DNA of 14,279 nucleotides, from assembly GCA_050733935.1 (NCBI GenBank), contig JBOHUC010000045.1, positions 1-14,279 on the forward strand, written 5' to 3'. The notes under the pieces are model-generated. The model was not told the DNA's origin. It saw only the letters and a list, made by a program, of their open reading frames with translations, and did no database searches. The DNA is from JBOHUC01 sp050733935 (GTDB taxonomy: Bacteria > Eisenbacteria > RBG-16-71-46 > DASYSL01). This document shows, one piece after another, positions 7,714-13,886 of the stretch (position 1 is the first letter of the stretch; each line of letters starts with the position of its first letter). The position numbers and the translations under genes are program-made.

Positions 7714-8804
7714 GGATCGCCGTGCTCGGGAACGCCGCCGTGCTCCACACGCGGCGCTGGGCGGACGCGCTTTGTGCGCACGGGCACGAGGCGCGCGTGT
7801 TCTCCCTCGAGGCCCCGCCGCCGGACGCCGCTCCCCGCGTGGGCGGGGCGCCCATCACGGTCCTCCCGGCGCTCCCGCTCCCGCGCGCCTTTCGCTATCC
7901 GCTCGCGCGGGGTGCCACCCTGCGCGCGCTCCACGCGTTCGAGCCCGACCTGGTCGAAGCGCACTACGTCCCGAACTACGGCTTCCTAGCGACCCTCGTG
8001 GGCCGCCATCCGCTGGCGATCCACGCGTGGGGTTCCGATCTCCTCGTCTCGGCACCGCGCTCGTGGCTCCATGCCCGAAGGGCGCGGGCCGCGCTTGCGC
8101 GCGCGGACGCCGTGTTCGCCGACGCGCGCGTGCTCGCGGAGGCTGCCGTCGCGTACGGTGCCAGGCCCGAACGTGTGCACGTCGTCCCCTGGGGCGCCGA
8201 CCTCGCGCGCTTTCCGCTTCGGCCGTTCGTCCAGGCACCGCGCGTCGTGAGCGTCCGGCATCTCGAGCCGGTGTACGACGTGGCCACGCTGATCGAAGCC
8301 GTTCCTTCGATTGCCGCGAGCGTGCCGGAGGCTCGCTTCGACGTCGCGGGGGAGGGGCCCGATCGCCCGGCGCTCGAAGCGCGCGCGCAGGCGCTTGGCG
8401 TGCAGGGGATCGTTCGCTTCCATGGTCGCGTCGCGCACGAGACTCTCCCCGAGCTTCTCGGGGGAGCCGCCGTCTACGTGTCCACGTCGCTCTCGGATTC
8501 GACGTCGATCTCGCTCCTCGAGGCCATGGCCTCGGGGGCCTTTCCCGTCGTCTCGGACCTTCCCGGGAACCGCGAGTGGATCGTCTCCGGTGAAAACGGT
8601 CTCCTGTTCGCCCGCGGCGACGCGCGGGCGCTCGCCGACCGGGTCACCGACGCGCTCGCGGGCCCTTCGCTCCGCGAGGCGGCGCGCGCGCGGAACCGAA
8701 AGATCGTCGAGGAGCGCGGCGATTTCGCGCAGGCGGTCACGCAGGTGACCGATCTCTACGCCGCCCTCGTGCGCGGTGGAGTGGGAGCCCGGGCATGCGC
8801 GTGA
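7710..8804 (+). CDS. GT4 family glycosyltransferase
   Basis: 364 residues from GTG 7710, chosen for the GGAGG at 7698-7702 (7-nt spacing), the GTGA overlap with the upstream stop, and the N-terminus MRIAVLGNAAVLHTRRWADA, which begins exactly on the first Rossmann strand. HAWGSD (105-110) is the acceptor-side loop common in this family. VVPWGADLARF (158-168) opens the C-terminal domain. The donor-binding region is SDSTSISLLEAMASG (262-276) followed by PVVSDLPGNREW. The usual E-x7-E pair appears as Asp263-x7-Glu271. It should be cytoplasmic, transferring a nucleotide-activated sugar to a lipid-linked or surface-glycan intermediate. It overlaps the next gene by 10 nt. Family assignment is firm; donor and acceptor are unknown. 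Confidence 0.92.
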   Translation: MRIAVLGNAAVLHTRRWADALCAHGHEARVFSLEAPPPDAAPRVGGAPITVLPALPLPRAFRYPLARGATLRALHAFEPDLVEAHYVPNYGFLATLVGRHPLAIHAWGSDLLVSAPRSWLHARRARAALARADAVFADARVLAEAAVAYGARPERVHVVPWGADLARFPLRPFVQAPRVVSVRHLEPVYDVATLIEAVPSIAASVPEARFDVAGEGPDRPALEARAQALGVQGIVRFHGRVAHETLPELLGGAAVYVSTSLSDSTSISLLEAMASGAFPVVSDLPGNREWIVSGENGLLFARGDARALADRVTDALAGPSLREAARARNRKIVEERGDFAQAVTQVTDLYAALVRGGVGARACA

Positions 8805-10426
8805 AGCCCGCGTTCTCCCCGGCCGACCGGAGTCGCGCGCGCGCCCGCGCGTGGCGCGCCGCGGGCGTCCTGCTCGTCGCGTCCGGCCTCTTCGCCGCGC
8901 TCGCGTGGCCGCTTCGCACGTACCTGATCGACGACACGTACATTCACCTGCAGTACGCGAAAAATTTCCGCGATGGCCACGGTCTCGTGTTCAACGTCGG
9001 CGAGCGAGTGTACGGCACGACCTCGCCCCTGTGGAGCCTCGGGCTCGGATGGCTGGGCAGGAGCGGCATCGATCTCTTCGGGCTCGCGAAAGCGCTCGCG
9101 CTACTGTTCGGGTTCGGATCGCTCCTCGCAACCGCACTGGCCCTCCGCCGGTTCCTCGACGCGTGGGTCGAGGAGCACGCGTTCGGCGCCGGGCGCGCGG
9201 AGCTCGCCTGGGCGCTCGGCGTGCTCGCGTTCGCGGCCGACCCGTGGCTCGTCCGTTGGTCGTCGTCGGGAATGGAGACCGCGCTCGGTGTGTTCCTGGT
9301 GGCGGCCGGCTTCGCGGCCTACTTTGGACGGCGGCCGTGGGGGAATCACGTGTTCCGGCCGGCGGTGTGGTGGTCGCTCGCGGCCCTCGTGCGTCCCGAG
9401 GCGCTGCTTCTCCTGGTCGGGCTCGTGCTTCGGATCGCGCTCTCTTCGAGCCCGCCCGGGCTCAAGCTCCGGCGGCTCGCCTGGGTCGCACTGCCTGCAA
9501 TCCTCGTGCACGGGCCCTGGCTCGCGTACGCGGCCTCGTTCTACGGGACGATCACGCCGGCCACGCTCGCGGCAAAGACCGCCGCGGGAACGGGCCCGGT
9601 CGTGTTCGGGCTTTCGCTCTTCCGGCAGATCCAGGAGCTCGCCGCGTCGCGCGGAGTCGAGATGGTGGCGCTCCTCGCACTCCTTCCGCTCTTCAGCGCG
9701 GCCCTGTGGCGGCGGCGCGCGGAGCACTTCCTTCCGCTCTTGTGGCTCTTCGGAGTGCCGCTCTTGTACGCGCTCCGGGGCGTGCATCCGATCTCGCGCT
9801 ATTTGCTCCCGCTCGCGCCCGTGCTCATCTGCTACGCGTGGGGCGCGCTCGCGACGGTGGCCGCGTCGGAGCGGCGGCGCGTCGGTCTCGCAGCCGCGAA
9901 GCTGGTGGCGATCGCGGCCGCGGCCCTCCTGCTCGACGGAGTCGTCTACGGGCGGCTCGTCCTGCCGCATGCGCAAGCGTTCAGCGAGGACATGCGGCAC
10001 ACCTTGGGCGGGCTCGCGGCCTGGTGCCGCGAGCGGACGCCCCCGGATGCGGCGGTCGCGATCCCGGACATCGGTCTCTTCGGCTACGAGTCGGGGCGTC
10101 CCGTCGTCGATCTCGCGGGGCTCGTCACGCCGGGAATCGCGCGCTTGATCCGGGAGGTCGGAAACTCGGAGGAAGGGACGCTCGTCACCGGGCTCGCGTT
10201 CGAGTCGGTCGCGCGCCCGGCCTATCTCGTGGACCGGGCGGACCGGCCGCGCCGTCTCCTGTTCGAGAGTCCGTACGCGCCGTGCCTCGAAGTGCTGTAC
10301 GTGGGATCGGTGCGCTACCGCGGGCTCCGCCATCCGGATCCCGCCTACTACACGCTCTACCGCGTGGACTGGGAGGCGTTCGACCGCATGGCGGGGGCCC
10401 AGCGCCACGCGCGGGCCGGGAACTAG
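8795..10426 (+). CDS. GT-C membrane glycosyltransferase (AftB/ArnT/PMT-like)
   Basis: 543 residues from ATG 8795, with GGAG (8784-8787) at 7-nt spacing. A basic N-terminal tail leads into a first helix (about 23-40). The first external loop then carries IDDTYIHLQYAKNF with Asp46-Asp47, followed by DGHGLVFNVGERVYGTTSPL. This block is characteristic of GT-C enzymes related to mycobacterial AftB and to ArnT/PMT families, where the Asp pair is catalytic or metal-binding. Roughly nine to eleven helices follow. The external C-terminal domain contains IPDIGLFGYESGRPVVDLAGLVTP, a segment seen in many such proteins. It would transfer a sugar from a polyprenyl-phosphate donor on the outer face of the membrane. 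It is the last gene of the rightward operon and its TAG lies inside a palindrome shared with the convergent gene. It could instead act on a glycan or protein acceptor; sequence does not decide. Confidence 0.82.
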   Translation: MRVKPAFSPADRSRARARAWRAAGVLLVASGLFAALAWPLRTYLIDDTYIHLQYAKNFRDGHGLVFNVGERVYGTTSPLWSLGLGWLGRSGIDLFGLAKALALLFGFGSLLATALALRRFLDAWVEEHAFGAGRAELAWALGVLAFAADPWLVRWSSSGMETALGVFLVAAGFAAYFGRRPWGNHVFRPAVWWSLAALVRPEALLLLVGLVLRIALSSSPPGLKLRRLAWVALPAILVHGPWLAYAASFYGTITPATLAAKTAAGTGPVVFGLSLFRQIQELAASRGVEMVALLALLPLFSAALWRRRAEHFLPLLWLFGVPLLYALRGVHPISRYLLPLAPVLICYAWGALATVAASERRRVGLAAAKLVAIAAAALLLDGVVYGRLVLPHAQAFSEDMRHTLGGLAAWCRERTPPDAAVAIPDIGLFGYESGRPVVDLAGLVTPGIARLIREVGNSEEGTLVTGLAFESVARPAYLVDRADRPRRLLFESPYAPCLEVLYVGSVRYRGLRHPDPAYYTLYRVDWEAFDRMAGAQRHARAGN

Positions 10427-10440
10427 AAGCGGCGTTCTAG
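10423..10440. terminator. Palindrome spanning both convergent stop codons, possible bidirectional terminator
   Basis: CTAGAA (10423-10428) and TTCTAG (10435-10440) form perfect 6-bp arms around a 6-nt GCGGCG loop. The TAG stop of the GT-C gene (10424-10426) lies in the left arm and the complement of the TAG stop of the dehydratase gene (10437-10439) lies in the right arm. This is the only non-coding sequence between the two convergent operons. The stem is AT-rich and no U-run follows on either strand, so terminator activity is a weak inference. Confidence 0.25.
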
Positions 10441-10787
10441 CCGGCGAGCTCGCTCGTCTTCGCGGCCATCACGAAGTCGTTCCGGTGCAGGCCGCCGATG
10501 GCGTGTGTCCACCACGACACCGTGACCTTTCCCCATTCGGTGAGGATCGCCGGGTGATGTCCGTACGACTCGGCGAGCGCTCCCACCTCGCTCGTGAACG
10601 CGAGCGCCTCCTCGAAATTCCCGAACTGGAAGGTGCGTGTGAGCTGCGGAACCCCGTCGCGCACGGCGACGGACCACCCGGGCACGCGCGCCGAAAGCTC
10701 CCTGACTTCGGCGTCCGTGAGGCGCGGCGAGTCGGGGCGGCATGCCGTGCAGGTCTCGCCCGCGAGCCCTTTCGAAGCGTCGCCCAT
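10437..10787 (-). CDS. Pterin-4a-carbinolamine dehydratase
   Basis: 116 residues from ATG at 10787, preceded by AGGAG (complement of 10793-10797) at 5-nt spacing. The frame stays open upstream, but that part is out-of-frame sequence of the DUF2087 gene. The active-site motif is clear: ESYGHHPAI with His77-His78-Pro79, then VTVSWWTHAIGGLHRNDFVMA with Thr94-His95, matching PF01329. An N-terminal CTAC pair (13-16) precedes PRLTDAEV, as in many bacterial members. The enzyme dehydrates 4a-hydroxytetrahydropterin so that the pterin cofactor of aromatic amino acid hydroxylases can be recycled. No such hydroxylase is in this window. Homologues also moonlight as transcription co-factors. It is the last gene of a three-gene leftward set, starting 8 nt after the DUF2087 stop. 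Confidence 0.93.
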   Translation of the reverse strand: MGDASKGLAGETCTACRPDSPRLTDAEVRELSARVPGWSVAVRDGVPQLTRTFQFGNFEEALAFTSEVGALAESYGHHPAILTEWGKVTVSWWTHAIGGLHRNDFVMAAKTSELAG

Positions 10788-10795
10788 GAGCGCTC

Positions 10796-11143
10796 CTAAC
10801 CGGCGAAGCGCACGCGCCGCTCGTGGCGGCGCGAGGCGCGGTAGGAGGCGCCGGCTCCGTCGCGCTCGAGGAACCCTTCGTCCACGAGCGCGCGGCGGAG
10901 CGAGACGTGATCGAGCTCGATCCGGGCACCCGGCCCCGAGAGCCACGCGCGCACGTGATCGTTGACCGCCCGCTCCGAGCACGGCTCACCGATCGCGAGT
11001 CCGCGCGAGAGGGCATGGAGGAGGATCCAGCGGTCCTTCTGCTTCTTGGGAAGGCCGGTGCCCGCGCCGCTCTTCCTAAGGGCCGTGAGGCGGCTCTCGT
11101 ATTCGGCGCGCGGGATCACGAGGGCCGTGGTGTCGGTCGTCAT
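10796..11143 (-). CDS. DUF2087 domain protein
   Basis: 115 residues from ATG at 11143. A longer frame exists but the upstream part overlaps the methyltransferase gene, and MTTDTTALVIPRAEYES gives a natural beginning. No strong ribosome site is visible before it. Residues about 28-100 match DUF2087: GLPKKQKDRWILLHALSRGL (30-49), SERAVNDHVRAWL (57-69) and the HVSLRRALVDEGFLERDGAG segment (79-98). The predicted fold is a small winged-helix-like helical unit, and DUF2087 is often fused to HTH regulators, so a nucleic-acid or regulatory role is possible but unproven. The C-terminus is very basic (RASRRHERRVRF). It lies between the methyltransferase and dehydratase genes in one leftward unit. The biochemical function is unknown. 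Confidence 0.82.
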   Translation of the reverse strand: MTTDTTALVIPRAEYESRLTALRKSGAGTGLPKKQKDRWILLHALSRGLAIGEPCSERAVNDHVRAWLSGPGARIELDHVSLRRALVDEGFLERDGAGASYRASRRHERRVRFAG

Positions 11144-11183
11144 GGCAGGAGCATGAAGCTTCGCGGGCGGGTCCCGCAAGACC

Positions 11184-12068
11184 CTAGCGACGCACGATGC
11201 GATAGAGGAAGTGGTCGGCGCAGGTCTCCCCGAATTCGCCCTGGCGGGGATCCGAGAGATCGCGCTCGGTCGCGGCCGCAAAGGCGCGGACCGCCTCCTG
11301 CGACTCGCCGCGCTTCAATCCGCGCCCGTGGAGCGCGTGCCGGAGGACCGCGTAGTGCCCGTTCGAGCCGAGCTCCTCGACGCGCGCGCCGCGGCGCGCG
11401 ATTCCCGCCACGAGGCGGCGCCGATCGACGAGCCCGCAATAGTAGCCGTTCGGCAGCTGCCGGGCCTGGCGGTAGCGATTGTCGCTTCCCGCGCGCAGGA
11501 GGAGCGAGCGGTTGTTGTTGAGCACGAGGTAGAGCGCGCCGCCTCTCTTGAGGACGCGCAGGCCCTCGGCGAGCGTCTTCTCCTGGAGCCAGCCCGGAAG
11601 GTGCTCGAGCAAGCCGAGGCAGAGCACCGCGTCGAACGTGCGATCGACGAACGGAAGGCTGCCCGAAAACGCCTGCACGAAGCCCGCACGCGTGCGCACG
11701 CGCTCGGCCTTGCCGGCGCGCTGCGTCTTGCGCGAGGCCGCCTGCGCCATCGCAAGCGCGTTGTCGACGCCGATCACCGTCGCACCCGTGAGCGCGAGCG
11801 GGGCGGACACGCGTCCCAGGCCGCACGCGAGATCGAGCACGCGCACGCCGCGTCGTGGCTTGAGCGCGCGCAGGAACGACGACATCTCCCACAGGTGATA
11901 CGCGGCGTTGACGAACGCGGGCTCACCGGCGGAGAGCACGATCTTGAATTCGTCCGCGAGCTTCGTGCGCTCCTCACCCCAGTAGTGCTCGGCGGCCGCG
12001 CGATCGAAATTGCGCGACGCCGCGACGCCGCGCGCCGATCCGCGACGCGCCGGCCGTTCGCTCTGCAT
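11184..12068 (-). CDS. Class I SAM-dependent methyltransferase
   Basis: 294 residues from ATG at 12068, chosen over a start 12 codons upstream because AAGGAGG precedes it at 6-nt spacing. After a basic N-terminus and a helical segment HYWGEERTKLADEF, the Rossmann fold shows motif I VLDLACGLGRVS (77-88) with the glycine-rich SAM loop. Next comes the acidic strand end VIGVDNA (98-104). FDAVLCLGLLEHLPGW (about 135-150) is the typical motif IV region, and VLKRGGALYLVLNNN resembles UbiE/type-11 methyltransferases. Residues towards the C-terminus (NGYYCGLVDRRRLVAGI) suggest a small-molecule or lipid acceptor, but none can be named. It is the first gene of the leftward set, behind a promoter at 12113-12141. 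The 40-nt spacer to the next gene contains a small GC hairpin (11163-11177). Confidence 0.85.
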   Translation of the reverse strand: MQSERPARRGSARGVAASRNFDRAAAEHYWGEERTKLADEFKIVLSAGEPAFVNAAYHLWEMSSFLRALKPRRGVRVLDLACGLGRVSAPLALTGATVIGVDNALAMAQAASRKTQRAGKAERVRTRAGFVQAFSGSLPFVDRTFDAVLCLGLLEHLPGWLQEKTLAEGLRVLKRGGALYLVLNNNRSLLLRAGSDNRYRQARQLPNGYYCGLVDRRRLVAGIARRGARVEELGSNGHYAVLRHALHGRGLKRGESQEAVRAFAAATERDLSDPRQGEFGETCADHFLYRIVRR

Positions 12069-12112
12069 GCGAATCCTCCTTCCGAACCCTCGAGGGCGGG
12101 ACAAACCCGCCG

Positions 12113-12141
12113 AACCTACCGACCGCCCCTTCGACCGTCAA
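12113..12141 (-). promoter_or_regulatory. Sigma-70-type promoter for the leftward operon
   Basis: On the minus strand, TTGACG (complement of 12136-12141) is separated by exactly 17 nt from TAGGTT (complement of 12113-12118). That is 5/6 to the -35 consensus, and the -10 keeps its key T, A and final T. Transcription would start near 12106, giving a leader of about 38 nt before the ATG at 12068. Two dyads lie at and after the start: GGCGGG/CCCGCC (12095-12100 and 12106-12111) and the perfect palindrome CCCTCGAGGG (12087-12096). Either could be an operator. This is pattern-based only. Confidence 0.5.
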
Positions 12142-12234
12142 GCCGGCGGGGGAGTCCGTGAACAGGCGTGCAGGATTTCCGGATTTCGCCCGGAAAAAAA
12201 TGCGGCCCAACCAAGTAGGACGACAAAAAAAGAT

Positions 12235-12263
12235 TTGACGGCAATCGCCCGTGGGGCGAAAGT
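12235..12263 (+). promoter_or_regulatory. Candidate mraZ promoter with upstream phased A-tracts
   Basis: TTGACG (12235-12240) lies at 17-nt spacing from GAAAGT (12258-12263), a weak -10 matching three of six positions. An A7 tract at 12225-12231 sits directly upstream like an UP element, and another A7 at 12194-12200 is 31 bp away, close to three helical turns. The predicted start near 12270 would place the GTGG repeats at the very beginning of the transcript. A dyad, GGCGAA-AG-TTCGCC (12255-12268), overlaps the -10. The -35 and A-tracts are the stronger part of the call. The divergent gap 12069-12371 shows no gene of its own. Confidence 0.4.
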
Positions 12264-12271
12264 TCGCCGAC

Positions 12272-12297
12272 GTGGAGCAGGGTGGGTTGTAGTGGTG
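12272..12297 (+). promoter_or_regulatory. MraZ operator: three GTGG direct repeats at 10-bp period
   Basis: GTGGAG (12272-12277), GTGGGT (12282-12287) and GTGGTG (12292-12297) start exactly 10 bp apart. A degenerate fourth repeat (AGGGTG, 12302-12307) continues the register. MraZ proteins are known to bind closely spaced G-rich direct repeats (TGGGN with 5-nt spacers in E. coli) upstream of their own gene. The period, core and location, 75-100 bp before the mraZ start, all fit. The likely effect is autorepression of the dcw operon by the MraZ ring. Confidence 0.75.
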
Positions 12298-12371
12298 CAA
12301 AAGGGTGAAACGGATTTCAGGAGTTCGAATCGCTCCATGAACGCTTCGACTGAGTCTGCGGAGACCCGGGC

Positions 12372-12812
12372 ATGTCGACCTTCTACGGGACGGAGATTTG
12401 CGTCGTCGATCCGAAAGGCCGGATCAACGTCCCGTCCCGCATGCGCCGGGGTCTCACTCCCGAGGCCAACGACACGTTCCTCATGGTCCGTGGCTTCGAC
12501 GGTTGCGTCAACCTCTATCCCCTCGATGAATGGCGCAAGTACGAGGAGAAGCTCCGGGAGCTCGTGCTCGGAGACGAGGACGCGCGGGCGTTCGTCCGCG
12601 TCCTGCTCGAGACCGCGCACGAGTCGTCCGTCGATGCCCAGGGTCGCGTGACCCTGACGGCGACGCTCATGGCCATCGCGGGAGTGGAGAAGGAAGCCAA
12701 GCTGGTCGGCGCGTTCGACCACATCGAGATGTGGAACGCGAAGAAGTTCGACGCGGGCGTCAAGGTGAACGCGCCCAAGTTCGAAGAGATGGCGCGGAAG
12801 CTGTTCAAGTGA
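12372..12812 (+). CDS. mraZ: Transcriptional regulator MraZ
   Basis: 146 residues, the usual length. ATG 12372 is preceded by GGAG (12360-12363) at 8-nt spacing. Two SpoVT-AbrB-like halves are visible. The first has FYGTEICVVDPKGRINVPSR (4-23), the canonical D-x-KGR-ixiP motif. The second has HESSVDAQGRVTLTATL (83-99), the second D-x-QGR motif, followed by LVGAFDHIEMWNAKKF (111-126). MraZ forms ring-shaped oligomers that bind G-rich direct repeats and control the division and cell-wall cluster; three such repeats lie at 12272-12297. It is the first gene of the cluster, followed by rsmH and an ftsL-like gene. Unusually, 159 nt separate it from rsmH, and the gap contains two strong hairpins. 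Confidence 0.97.
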   Translation: MSTFYGTEICVVDPKGRINVPSRMRRGLTPEANDTFLMVRGFDGCVNLYPLDEWRKYEEKLRELVLGDEDARAFVRVLLETAHESSVDAQGRVTLTATLMAIAGVEKEAKLVGAFDHIEMWNAKKFDAGVKVNAPKFEEMARKLFK

Positions 12813-12836
12813 AGCGGCGCGCACCCCACCCCGCGC

Positions 12837-12912
12837 GGCCGGGTACCCCCACGGAGGTCCCGGGGGCCGGCCACCTCCCGATCGTGACGTTGCGGAGCGT
12901 CGGGACGGGAGG
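12837..12912 (+). promoter_or_regulatory. Tandem GC-rich hairpins between mraZ and rsmH
   Basis: Hairpin 1 pairs GGCCGG (12837-12842) with CCGGCC (12867-12872) and CCCCC (12846-12850) with GGGGG (12862-12866), with a GTA bulge and an 11-nt loop holding GGAGGT (12853-12858). Hairpin 2 pairs CCTCCCG (12874-12880) with CGGGAGG (12906-12912) and, inside, GACGTT (12886-12891) with AGCGTC (12896-12901). The loop GGAGGT can alternatively pair with ACCTCC (12873-12878), which would disrupt both hairpins. No U-run follows. A role in attenuation, processing or control of rsmH is possible. The rest of the 159-nt gap (12813-12971) shows no gene. Confidence 0.4.
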
Positions 12913-12971
12913 CAGCGGGGTGAGGGGGAGCGCGGCGACGGCGCCCCCGTCCTAACGAGGGCGGCGGTGAC

Positions 12972-13886
12972 GTGGTCGAGCACCTGCCGGTCCTGGCAGA
13001 CGAAATCGTGTTCTGGCTGGCCCGTGGACCGGGCTGGTATCTCGACGCAACCGTTGGGGGAGGCGGTCATGCGGCTCGAATTCTCGAAGCCCTGCCTGCG
13101 GAGGCCCGTCTCCTCGGACTCGATCGTGATCCTGCGGCGCTGGACCGCGCTCGCGATCGCCTGGCCCGGTTCGGAGACCGGGTCGTTCTCGTTCACTCGC
13201 CGTTCGACCAGCTGGGCGAGGTTCTGAGGTCCGTGGGTCTGGGGAGCCTTGCGGGGGCACTCTTCGATCTCGGCCTCTCCTCGCTCCAGCTGGGCGACGA
13301 AGCACGCGGGTTTTCGTTCACCCGGGAGGCGCCGTTGGATCTGCGGTTCGATCCGACCACGGGAGAGCCTTCGGCCGCGCGGCTCGCGCGCGCCGATGAA
13401 CGCACGATCGCGCGCTGGCTGTTCGAGTACGGCGAGCTCAAGGACGCCCGCCGCCTCGCGCGCGCACTGGTGCGGGCCCGCCGGGACCATGCCCTCGAGA
13501 CCACGACCGACGTCGTCCGGGCGGTGAGGCCCGTGTGGGGGGATGCGCCCCACCCGCGCCGCCTCGCCCAGCTCTTCCAGGCTCTTCGCATCGCGACCAA
13601 CGACGAGCTCGAGCGCGTCGAGCAGGGCCTCGAAGCCGTCGCACGCGCGCTCGAGCCCGACGGACGTCTCGCGGTTCTCTCGTATCACTCGCTCGAAGAT
13701 CGCATCGTGAAACGCATCCTGCGCGGCACGCTCCCCCCGAAGCGGGAGGCCCAGCTCGGCACGGTCCGGGCCGGTCTCCTTTCGCCGCTCACCCGGCGGG
13801 CGATCGTCCCGACGCCCGCCGAGGTGGCGCGGAATCCAAGAGCGGCGAGCGCGAAGCTGCGCGTCGCCCGGAGGGTCGCGGCATGA
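12972..13886 (+). CDS. rsmH: 16S rRNA m4C1402 methyltransferase RsmH (MraW)
   Basis: 304 residues from GTG 12972. GAGG at 12957-12960 is slightly distant (11 nt), but EHLPVLADEIVFWL begins exactly where family members begin. The signatures are complete: H4-x-PV, DATVGGGGHAARIL (25-38, SAM loop), LGLDRDPAAL (48-57), FDLGLSSLQL (98-107), GFSFTREAPLDLRFD (113-127), then RRLAQLFQALRIATNDEL and YHSLEDRIVKRIL. The C-terminus ends in NPRAASAKLRVARR, the usual closing motif. The enzyme methylates N4 of C1402 in the ribosomal P-site of 16S rRNA and is commonly the second gene of the dcw cluster. Its stop overlaps the next ATG (ATGA, 13883-13886). Confidence 0.97.
   Translation: MVEHLPVLADEIVFWLARGPGWYLDATVGGGGHAARILEALPAEARLLGLDRDPAALDRARDRLARFGDRVVLVHSPFDQLGEVLRSVGLGSLAGALFDLGLSSLQLGDEARGFSFTREAPLDLRFDPTTGEPSAARLARADERTIARWLFEYGELKDARRLARALVRARRDHALETTTDVVRAVRPVWGDAPHPRRLAQLFQALRIATNDELERVEQGLEAVARALEPDGRLAVLSYHSLEDRIVKRILRGTLPPKREAQLGTVRAGLLSPLTRRAIVPTPAEVARNPRAASAKLRVARRVAA

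Noticed and set aside
8776..10440. Second long plus-strand frame over the GT-C gene
   Set aside because: It lacks membrane helices and known motifs, whereas the frame starting at 8795 has the Asp-pair loop and multiple helices.
12138..13688. 516-codon minus-strand frame opposite mraZ and rsmH
   Set aside because: It is antisense to two unmistakable conserved genes and to their operator, with no family resemblance.
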